Of a stretch of 64,000 nt of DNA, positions 54,788 to 64,000 are shown piece after piece; position 1 is the stretch's first letter; each line of letters opens with the position of its first letter. The stretch lies in NCBI GenBank assembly GCA_014529385.2, contig CM043971.1, positions 28,225,709 to 28,289,708 of the forward strand. Direction: 5' to 3'. A program made the translations under genes and the position numbers. This DNA is from Adiantum capillus-veneris (Eukaryota; Streptophyta; Polypodiopsida; Polypodiales; Pteridaceae). The notes under the pieces were generated by a model. It ran no database searches. It was given only the letters and a program-made list of their open reading frames with translations, and was not told the origin of the DNA.

Positions 54788-56928
54788 TGTCATAAGAGCA
54801 ATCACAAGAGACCTCCAAGGTCCGTCAAAAGAATCTTCAACTTGAGACTTGTTATTCGAGAGCAAGATGGGATAACCAATCTACCACACTTGGGTGATGG
54901 AAATTCCAATTTCCTCTACTTATTCACACACATATGACAACTAATGACTATACAATTTCCTATGTGGTGAAATAAACTTGTAGAAATGGTGTAGCCTCCC
55001 TCCCCCTCTCTCATGTACTCAAGCCATTTCTTATTAATTTGATGCATTGGACTTGTGAGTATCTTGTTTATCTAAGGGAAATTCCTCTTAACCCTTCTTC
55101 TCTCTCTTCTTTTTCCCATATTTATCTTTCATAGTGTGGTGAGCTAACTGGTTGTATATTGCACACACACACCATCACCCCAAAAAAGGAGATGCATACA
55201 AAACTACCATATGCAATTGCAAAAGAAGGTAATCGTACCATCTTACTGCACCACACTCTCATTATTATCATTTGAATGCATGGAAGGCCATTCTCACTCT
55301 TTACTTTGCATCATTACAAAGTGGATCACCCCCTCTCCCTTGCCCCCCACCACTCTCACCTACACACAATGGATCCAGCAAATGCAATTTTTCTTAATGG
55401 TTGTGGTGGTAAACCAAGAGAATTAGCAACTCCTAATAGAGCTGTATTTCTCCAATACCAACTACATGAACATGGTGGCTACATAGGTCTAATAGTCTTG
55501 TGTGTGTTTTTGTGCTTTTTTTCGAAAGTCCTTGGTGGACATGAATAACAAGTGTTTTGAGGAGATGAAACCTCTTTGTTCATGCATGAAAAGATTGACT
55601 ATTTCTCAAAACTCTAAGGAAGAAATGGAGTGCCAAAAGCATCCGCCCGCTACCATGAGAAGATTCATGGAGCTACATGGAATATTGTTGAGGAAATGAC
55701 CCTCTCGCATGCCAACAAAGACAGAGCATACTGCAAGGGGCTCGGTAATACTCTCTTTTTCCACCCATCGACCCCACTATCAACTTAATTCAGAGGAATT
55801 GGATGCAAAAGAAGTAGACACCGTGAAGCAAAAATTCTCTATGTCTAGCATTCTATGGGTACAGCCACCTCACTTGAGGTGACTTATAGCAACCCCTACA
55901 TAACCGATTCACTTTTGGAATCATGCTACATGACACACGATGAAAGGCGTGCAATTTTGGTAACTTTGCTTTACTAACCCTTATTAATGAGGGATTCTTA
56001 CTTACCTTGTTAAATGATAAGAACAAAAGGGTAGCCTAGGTTGTATAAAATTTTGATGAAGAACTCCTCAAATGTTCTTGAGCCATATATAATGGGTTGT
56101 CCATTTACTATGGCCAACTTTGTTTAAAATCTATTTTAAGCCTAATCTTTTTTATGATCTCAATGCTCTTGATGATGAAACTTAAGACCATGCTTTGCAA
56201 TAGTCTTGACCATAAACCTATCCAACCAATTTGTTTACAACTAGCCTCTTAGAATATGATTTTGAGCACGGACATGGCAAATGCTATCTTGGCTCATGGA
56301 CTAATTGGGAATACAAGAACCGCCTCTCCTTTTCCAAAGACCAAGTAATCATGTCAAACACCTAGCTAATTGATCACATGATCGTACAATGCAAGTGGGA
56401 CAACTTTTGACAGATCAATGGCAGATCAATGGTATCCATGTGGGCCTATATAGCTTGCTCACCCATGTAGAACTTATATCTATATGCCATAGAGTTAAAG
56501 TACATTAAAAGGTTACTGCAAGAGCCCATATTAAAGCCAAAATTAGCACAATTTAAATTCCTTCCTACCCCACCGTGGCCCTCCTTGAAAAGCTTGTGCA
56601 GAATAGTGAGCCCACCAGTGGAAGGTTCTATGAATTAATGTCTGAGGCTTGCCACCTATTCAAGTTGGGCTCCTGCTGCTTTAATTTTATCACTGAGTTA
56701 TGTCCTTTGATAGTGGCGCTCGGCAACACAAACAACAACAACAACACACGTGTGTCCGTTAAAATGGCAGCAACAAAAAAAAGACATGCAGCATATTGTA
56801 AGGAGCATGCAAAGCGGTGCCGCCAACTTCTCTCTACCACTCGTTGGCTACACAGGTGCACACACCCACTCTCGGTTACCGACTGCCACCAACCATACAC
56901 ACTCTCGTTCTCTACAGTAACCAACCCG

Positions 56929-56982
<54 letters not shown>

Positions 56983-57229
56983 ACCATTGCAGACTCTCTC
57001 TCCCTCTCATCTGCGAGTGACGACGCCCACACATTTTTTCATTCGTTACCATGCAACTAGCCACTGGAAATCGACAAACATATCCACCACTCTTTCTCTC
57101 TCTCGGCCCACACTCGCCAACCACCTACTATCTGTAGGACATCTTTGCCAACCCACACACACACACACTAGCTGCCACCCCTTCATTTTTCTCTCCCTTT
57201 CGTTCACTGACTATCGGGCATGCATGCAA

Positions 57230-57266
<37 letters not shown>

Positions 57267-57299
57267 TTTGACGATATCCTTTGGGTTAGCAATGATTGT
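54788..57299. other. No gene recognised; CT arrays at 56930-56977 and 57233-57264
   Basis: Several open frames (for example 55276-55548 and 56575-57060) show no family likeness; the latter is partly CT repeat. Mostly AT-rich non-coding sequence. Confidence 0.4.
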
Positions 57300-57577
57300 C
57301 ATCGTTTCTTCGTACAACGACATCCCATCTACCCTCTATGTCTCGCTATAGATGATGATGCCACACCATTCAAAAACAGGATTGAATTATAGACCACTTT
57401 CAGAGCATGAAGATAAGTGTGCAACATGGTCAACTTCTCATCGTTTCTTCGTACAACAACATCCCATCTACCCTCTATGTCTAGCTATAGATGATGATGC
57501 CACACCATTCAAAAATAGGATTGAAGTATAGACCACTTTCAGAGCACGAAGATAAGTGTGCAACATGGTCAACTTCT
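57300..57577. repeat. 139-bp tandem duplication
   Basis: 57300-57438 and 57439-57577 are direct neighbours and differ at only about five positions; each starts CATCGTTTCTTCGTACAAC. Confidence 0.95.
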
Positions 57578-58235
57578 CATAATAATGACAAAGGAAGCTA
57601 CCATCCCAATACTTGTCTTTGAATACATACACCACAATAGCACTAGGCCAGTTGGTCGGGCCCACATAGCAATTATCTCACAAGTCAAGCCTATTCTTTT
57701 TTCCAACACACACCTCTCAAAGTCAACCCAACATCAAGACTTTGGTCAATAATGTCTGCCTAAACGTTTTTGAAAGAAGAAGACTATGGAGACTCATTGA
57801 AAGCTGTAATAGGACTATTTTGCAAATTTTTTGACATATATTTTGTTTGGAGCAAATTTTGTTCATTTCAGTGTTTTTCCACAGTCTAGGGTCTTATTCT
57901 GATTTTTTCCGTGAAGTTTTAAATTTTGACCCGGGACACCTCTCGGGAGCCAGTTTTGAGGGTGCTAAGATCAAAAGTTGGAAAAGTTTTTTAAGTAGGA
58001 ATTGTAGTCTTCAATACGAGGAAAAATATTGCTTCTTTGAGTTTTTTCAGATTCCTTCATGTTGATGCTCGTCTCAGCCCGTAGATTAAGGAAAAAGTGA
58101 GAAAATGCTGTTTTACGCAGTTTTTGTAGAAATTGGTGACTTGCAAGTAAATTTTCGGCCAAATCAGGATATGGATTTTTCAGATCACACAACTATCAAA
58201 GAGCTTGACGAGACGGGAAAATTCATATGAGATGG
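57578..58235. other. Flank left of element F, nothing recognised
   Basis: AT-rich, no coding pattern. It borders the inferred LTR end. Confidence 0.4.
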
Positions 58236-58859
58236 TGTTAAGGCGGTTACGCCGCTAGCGGAAGCTAAATAGCGAGAACTCAACCAACAACAGAATTTGT
58301 CAGACGAGGACGGAGCTTGACCCGCAGGCGCATGGAAACAACTAGGTGGGTGTCAAATCACCTACTCGACCTTCTAATGACAATCACTACTAAGGAAATC
58401 AAATCTAAGTTCTAGAATACGCAAGTGACTGAAATCCGTACTACGAACGAATGCTATACGAAACAGGATCTAGAATCATTGAATCGATCTCAAACTCAAG
58501 GGGAAGTCTATACACTAGGTAAGAACAACACCCTAAAGACTTGAACTGCAAAATCAACCTATAACCACTCCGTGCGGCAAACGCGTATGAAGACAGGCCG
58601 AAAAATACCGGTGACCGAAACTTGACCCCGATGGTACTAATGTGTAGCTCTACTCGTTGTGGTTCTATAGATATGCTGCACGCTCTATTCCGACACACGA
58701 GTTGAAAGAAAACTCACACCGAAGCTCGTAGGAACTTACCACACGTAGAAGCCGATAGCGCACACTCTTGGTATCTGTGCGTAGCTCTCACCGTTGCTAA
58801 CACAATGGTGGTGACGCTTCTCCAATGGCGGTCCCGTAGCTCGCGTAGCAAGAAGATAA

Positions 58860-58861
<2 letters not shown>

Positions 58862-58914
<53 letters not shown>
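58862..58914. repeat. (CT)n microsatellite in the element F LTR
   Basis: About 53 bases of CT; GA on the transcribed strand, in the presumed 5' leader. Confidence 0.95.
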
Positions 58915-58916
<2 letters not shown>

Positions 58917-58985
58917 ACACAGTCACGACGCTCAAAAACTTACTTTGATTAATAATTGAATCTCCTTTAGGTTACAAAACTTTGG

Positions 58986-58993
58986 CTTATATA
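58986..58993 (-). promoter_or_regulatory. TATA box in the element F LTR
   Basis: TATATAAG on the minus strand, about 210 bases into the LTR. Confidence 0.6.
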
Positions 58994-59202
58994 CCTCAAC
59001 CTTGGAGGTGAGAACATCTCTAATTATTTACATCAACAGGTGAAATTACTTCGGGATTACAAGCTGGAAACTCAATTGAGTCCCGTTACTTAATGAATGG
59101 CTCGAATCAAAATTAATGTCGGAAAGACATTTATTACAATCAATGGTTACAAAATGATGGGTGTGAGCAAAAATGCGGGTGTGATCCTCTGCTGGCTCAA
59201 CA

Positions 59203-59217
59203 CTCCCCCCCTCCGCG
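59203..59217 (-). promoter_or_regulatory. Polypurine tract of element F
   Basis: GCGGAGGGGGGGAG on the minus strand, just before TGTTGAG and about 35 bases after the ORF stop. Confidence 0.8.
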
Positions 59218-59251
59218 TTCATGTCGTCCCTGACATGACTTTTAGGCTTGA

Positions 59252-62200
59252 TCAATAGAGTCCTGTCGTCTTGAGCATCTGCAAATGTGATTCGTAGCGT
59301 AGGTTGCCGATGGTCAAGGTTGGGCCGAATATTTTGCTTTCGTGAGTGAAAAAGCCGGTGTAGAAAGCTTCTTCGAATGTTTGCATGTGGAAGCTAGGCA
59401 AAAACATAATTCTTTGGTACAAGAGATGTAACACCTTTGGTGATGGCTGCAATGAAAGATCATACATCATATCCGTCACTGTGTCGGCCGTCGATAGTAG
59501 ACTCGAGGTCGTGGCTTTATCTGGCGCGAACACTTCAATGCATGCTAAGAGAGTCCTGCAGATTTTCTTTAGCATCTGACATGAAAGGTCAGGAGAGCCA
59601 GTAAAGAGTTTGATGGTGCCCGTTAGGGTTTTCACCATGTAGGCTTTACCTATTCTCTCTCCTTCCTTTGGTCCTGGCATCCTGGGATAATTAAGCCAAT
59701 TTGGCTTCTTTTCTGCAATCCTGCCATGCTCTTTCCAGTTTCTGACTCTTGGCACCGGGCAGAAGGTTGCATCCTCCCGAATCTCCTTTGGAGCCTCTAC
59801 CAAGTAGATGAGGTAGGCTGGGTATTTGTTCAGCCAACCTTTCCTCCATCTAGGTTGAGAATCTACAATCTTCTTTGATTGTTCATCCTTTGTGATGTCG
59901 CCTTCGTAAAGAGCGACATACTACTCCTCCTCTATTCTCTTTTTCGTCTTTATCACTTCAAATTTCATCAGAGGGAAAGGCAGGCTGGGTTGCATCCACT
60001 CTTCATGGAGCACTTTTGTGTCTAAACCTTGAAGTCTAATGGAGATGAGGAGTCTCCTTTCCCATTCCATTTCTGCCTTGGCACTTTCCTCTGTTGACTT
60101 TTCTATTTGGTCCTGGAGCCTTTGTTCTTCTTCTTCAGAGATTCCTGAAGTCGAGGCCGCTTCTTGAACTGGGGCTGGATCTTCAATTGTGGTTGCCTCT
60201 CCAGTTTCTGGTAGCTCTATGGTTGCTCCCCCTGCTTCTTCTTGTGGTGGCTCTGTTTCTCTTCTTTGTTGCTCCTGGAGGTCTTGGAGCTGTTTGCGGA
60301 GGGCCTCATTTTCTGTCCTTAGTGTTTGGTTTTCTGATGTGAGCCTCTCCTCTGCAGCCAATGATCCCTCTGCCATGTGCAACCTTTGCACTTGCTCTAA
60401 CCTTAGCTCTCTTTGCAAACTTCTGACCTGATCTTCCAGAGCTGGTACGAGGGCTCCCTCTTGTTCTGTTCCTGCTCTGCTAGCTCTAGGGGTGGTCCTG
60501 AGTCTCGTGATTGTTTTTTCTTGAAGTTCGACTCTTTCCCTTAGCTCAATGAGCTCATCCTTGGCTGCCTCCAGCTCATCTTCTATTCGCTCCTTTGCTT
60601 CCTGTGAACTTGCTACCTCTCTTGAAGCTTCGGCTAGTTGGAGTATCAAGCCGTCTCTCTCGTTTTCTGCGTCGTAAAGTGATGCTTTATGACTTTCAGA
60701 TTCAGTCATAGCATTCTCTAACTTCTTCTGCAACTCTGCTTCCTTTTGTTTTGCTGTCTCAATTGCTACTTCCTTTGCTCTGGATCTTTCTTTAATCTTG
60801 CTGAGCAGTTCATGCACCATGTGCATGTCTTCTTCATCTTCATCTGTCAACTTGACAGCTCTTTCTGCCACCACCTCCAATGGCTTCGGCTCTTCTAGTA
60901 TGGTCTGTTCGTCCATTTTCTCTTTACTCTCCATTGTACCTTTTGTCTTTTCCTTCGTCCCTTTCCGATCATCTTGTTTTCGTAGGGATATCCCATAAAC
61001 TGCCTCCAGGGCCTCTTCTTCACTGTATCCGATCGCTACCAGATCCTCATAATCATCTTTCTTTTGCTGAACTGGATCTATCTCCTTTTCCTTGGTCCCT
61101 GCCTCCGACTTTTCCATAACTTCTGTTTCTATTTCTATTGTGGTCTCCTCCACAATAATTTCCATCTTCTTCGGGCTTGGTGCATCAGTAAAAGAGGGCT
61201 GATTGTCCTCAGACATCTTGGCTTTCCCTTTGTTTGCTTGCCCGTCTTTCTCTCGAAGTTCAGTAGACTCATCTACTTCCTTCTTCTCCTTGCCGTCCTT
61301 TTTCAGCTCAGCTTTTAAAAGCTGTACTTCCTCTTCAGTATAAGGCTCGACAGGTTGCTGCTCCAATATGGCCTCCGACTCCTCATAAGCTCTAATATAT
61401 TGATCATATTGATCAACATGTGGCCTGGCAGAGCTGGTTCCGACTTTAGTGGGGTCTGGCACCCACATTTCTTCAAAGTCCCCCTTTAGAGCTCTTTCCG
61501 CTCTAAACTGCTCCACCAACCTTTCCATTCTTGCGGCTTTTTGACTTTTGGTTTGCTTGGGATCAGCCTTCTTCTTCGCTTTCTTCTTTAGCGGCTCGTC
61601 CACAGCCTCTTCAGGTTCTGAAACTATTTCTAGTTTTCGGCGTGCTCTTGTGGACGCCCTCTTGGATACTTCTTGCTGTTCTTTCTCTTCATCGGCTTCT
61701 CTAAGCCACTCATTCTGGGAGGGAACCCGTGGCCCTTGATCCCTAGCTCCAATAGCTTCATAAGCTATTCTTGTTAGGATTTCTCCTCCTCCTATGTACT
61801 TTGGCTTCTGGTTGTGCATGGCGATTACTTGCTCGTGGATGTATTGAGCATAATTCACCTCTTTTGGCATGTTGCTCTTCAGTGCCCATGTGATGGTTGT
61901 CGCAATGGCATGGGGTGGTGTAGTATACTTCTGCGGTCTTTTACTGCACACATGGAAAAACTGGTTGTATAATCGGCAAAGGGTTGCCGCTCGTTGATCT
62001 GCCATATCTCCGTAGGTTGTATTTTGTTTCTTTGATCCATAGACCTCTATGGCCTCCCTTCTTTCTCTGACAGAACTCCCTTTGTTGTGCAGCTTCAATG
62101 CATCTGCAATGAGCTGTGGAGTGATCTGTACTTCAACTGTTTCTCCATCCATGGCTGTCAACGTGGCTTTCCCATCCTTCTGAATGGATGTTGCCAATTC

Positions 62201-62527
62201 ATACACTCTTCTTGTGTCTACACCTGATGGTCTCGAGGTGAAGAACCTGTGTAAGTCAGCCTTTTCCAGGTATCTGCTGATGTTCTCTGATCTGCTATAA
62301 TCCACTAATTCTCGTGGGATCATAGGTACATCGACCGATTGCCCTTGAGGATCTCTGAAAGTCCCCTGGTAGATCTTTATTCCCTCTTTTTCTAGTACTG
62401 CTTCCTCCACCCAAGTCTTGGTTGGCTTGAGGGTTTCTGTTGGAATATCAAAAGGTTCTGCTTCTGCAAGAGCATCCTTGATGGTTGGTCTTTTTCTCTT
62501 AGTTGTCGATGACTTAGCGGAATCCAT
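59252..62527 (-). CDS. Element F large ORF, unrecognised, with one in-frame amber
   Basis: ATG 62527. 868 codons to TAG 59921-59923, then about 222 more in the same frame to TGA 59252, protein-like throughout, so the full frame is about 1090 codons. Parts: N-terminal KRKRP basic motif; a globular region (about residues 40-280) whose pattern recalls the putative plant transposon domain found in many plant retroelement ORFs; a charged linker with a second basic cluster (LKKKAKKKADPKQTKSQK, about 320); a UBA-like pair of helices (LVAIGYSEEEALEAVYG); a long coiled coil (about 570-790); and a globular tail after the amber. No zinc knuckle, RT, protease or membrane segment. It ends right before the polypurine tract, the place of env-like or additional ORFs. 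It may be an extra ORF of an autonomous element or the cargo of a defective one. Confidence 0.7.
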
Positions 62528-62693
62528 GGATCCTGTAACTCCAATTTCAGAAGTTAGCGTCTTTTTAGTACTGAAAGCCGAAATGAAGCTTTTAACTATT
62601 CAAATGACTTGAAAATTGAAACATGAGCTATTCAGGGCCTAAGGATGCAATGTAGGTGAAAAAATATGCAAACTGGGCTCAAAAACATGCTTG

Positions 62694-62717
62694 AGACATC
62701 ATACGCGTATGATGTCT
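62694..62717. repeat. 24-bp palindrome, copy 1
   Basis: AGACATCATACG followed by its exact reverse complement; the centre is ACGCGT. Confidence 0.98.
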
Positions 62718-62977
62718 TTTGTGTCAGAATGACTTCATATTGGTTGTGCTTGTAGCTGATAGTGTATACATGAGTGTCATATGCTTGGATTTGAGTTTGG
62801 ATCCCATTTGGTCAAGTTTTGGCCAGTTCAGTCCAGTTCAGGCTCTTGGCAAAATTTTGAAAGGGAATTGGATTTTATGATCCAAATTGGGTAAAACTTG
62901 GTGGATTACTTTCAAATGGCATGTAGAACACTTCTGTTTGGTGGTTGAAGCCCTAAGGTGCCAAAATCACATAGTGA

Positions 62978-63001
62978 GACATCATACGCGTATGATGTCT
63001 T
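62978..63001. repeat. 24-bp palindrome, copy 2
   Basis: Identical to copy 1; 284 bases further. Confidence 0.98.
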
Positions 63002-63111
63002 TTAGTGCATCTTTGGACCAATTTTCTCTATAAGCTTGGTTTTGGCTTTAGATAGGCTTATTCAGTGGATTTATCAAGTTTAAATAGAATTTGGACTAAA
63101 AATGGCTCTGG

Positions 63112-63135
63112 AGACATCATACGCGTATGATGTCT
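63112..63135. repeat. 24-bp palindrome, copy 3
   Basis: Identical to copy 1; 134 bases after copy 2. Confidence 0.98.
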
Positions 63136-63396
63136 TTTTTGTCAATTTTTCATGGGATTGGTTCTGTGGACTCTCCATGTGCTAGTGAAGGACTGTTTAT
63201 ACTCAAATCTTGGTTTGGACTTGAATATGTTGGATTTGGGACAAAAATAGGCTTTGTATGAAGGATTTTCTCTTAATTGGGCTAATGGGGTGATCCACCT
63301 GACCAAATGGTTCCAAACTTCATATGTAGCATGTATTAGATATATATAATGGATGTATGATGACAAATGAGCATTTTTGGCTCTGTAAGTGCAAAT

Positions 63397-63420
63397 AGAC
63401 ATTATACGCGTATGATGTCT
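63397..63420. repeat. 24-bp palindrome, copy 4
   Basis: One mismatch in the left half (ATTATACG for ATCATACG); 285 bases after copy 3. Confidence 0.97.
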
Positions 63421-63680
63421 TTTATGTCAAAATGGTGCTTTTTGGTTCCAGATAGCTTGTAGATGTGTTAATCAACAATCCTACAAAGTTTCAATGAGTT
63501 TGGAGTTATTTTGACAAAATTAGGACCAAAAATCAATTTTATGGCCTACTTTGCGTCTTTTTGGCTTTCCTTGGGTTTTCTAACTCCAATTCTCATGATA
63601 CTTGGTTCATAGGATGTGATTAACATGTGGAATGAGGCTATGCACTCAAATGTTGAAATGGATGTGAAAATCATGCTGTG

Positions 63681-63704
63681 AGACATCATACGCGTATGAT
63701 GTCT
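63681..63704. repeat. 24-bp palindrome, copy 5
   Basis: Identical to copy 1; 284 bases after copy 4. Confidence 0.98.
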
Positions 63705-64000
63705 TTTCTTGAAATGTTGGTCTTTTTGTGCAAAGAATGCTTTGTGCTAGTGCCCTAAGCCCTGCTAACTAGTTTTCAACTTAAAAAGTCATCAGTTTAG
63801 CCAAAAAGGCCCCTTATAGGCATTTCAGTCTCCGAAGTCGTCTTTTTGCCTTGGAGTTGAATTTCTTCAACTTTTCTTCTCGAGAGTTGCATTTCCAGCT
63901 CATTGGATATGTTGTGAAGCCACCTATTTGGTTGAACTTGACTTTGGCTCCCCGTTCTCCATCTTTCTCCATTTGGTTGCCCGAAAGCGTCTTTTTCACC

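Larger units (their letters stand above)
58236..59202 (-). mobile_element. Element F 3' LTR (inferred)
   Basis: On the minus strand it starts TGTTGAGCC right after a polypurine tract and is taken to end CCTTAACA, a near match to the inverted start (TGTTGAG/CTTAACA). It has a TATA box and a GA array. No second LTR is in the window, so limits are inferred from position and end structure. Confidence 0.65.
62528..64000 (-). other. Region upstream of the element F ORF
   Basis: AT-rich and non-coding as far as seen, apart from five palindromes. It is either a leader or the spacer between pol and the ORF; the rest of the element lies beyond the window. Confidence 0.5.

Noticed and set aside
62694-63704. 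CRISPR array
   Set aside because: The repeats are palindromes spaced by 110-260 bases in eukaryotic DNA with no cas genes.

Overview
This is nuclear DNA from a land plant with a large, repeat-rich genome. The evidence is a plant-type CCT7 chaperonin gene split into 13 exons over 20 kb, one Ty3 retrotransposon of the dual-RNase H (Tat-type) kind, further Ty3 and Ty1/copia relics, L1-type LINEs, and many long (GA/TC)n tracts. A fern or gymnosperm would fit the 14.8 kb repeat-filled intron, but the species is inferred, not shown.

Layout. 1-8262: a young Ty3 element A (end of 5' LTR, two related leader ORFs, gag, PR-RT-RNH-aRNH-INT, full 3' LTR) inserted in the gag-protease region of an older reverse-strand Ty3 element B (8263-9508). 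9509-14057: no recognised gene, one MITE-like foldback. 14058-18420: a roughly 2.1-2.3 kb direct tandem duplication carrying imperfect palindromes joined to Ty3 RT relics. 18440-18829 (-): a broken CENH3-like histone-fold sequence, with unrecognised gene-like sequence upstream. 19500-19850: Ty1/copia RT relic.

21211-41147 (-): the one clearly intact host gene, CCT7 (TCP-1 eta). Thirteen exons join in frame to 560 codons. Intron 4 looks like an 87-nt GC-AG intron. Intron 2 (14,762 bp) holds solo LTRs, a hAT-like non-autonomous element, a LINE relic and a truncated, frameshifted Ty3 element C. 42577-45332 (-): a degraded large-GTPase-like gene with a TATA box, a 5' exon and a MITE-like foldback in its first intron. 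45900-48914 (-): an L1-type LINE with a mutated RT active site.

49548-54782: a complete LTR element E with a 5-bp target duplication but no visible polymerase; it carries an unrecognised sense reading frame of about 400 codons. 58236 to the window end (-): the 3' half of another LTR element F. A long reading frame (868 codons, one amber, then 222 more) sits directly before the polypurine tract. Upstream of its ATG are five copies of a 24-bp palindrome, mostly 284-285 bp apart.

Only CCT7 looks like a working host gene. Elements E and F, with their unrecognised cargo frames and the palindrome array, are the best candidates for something undescribed.
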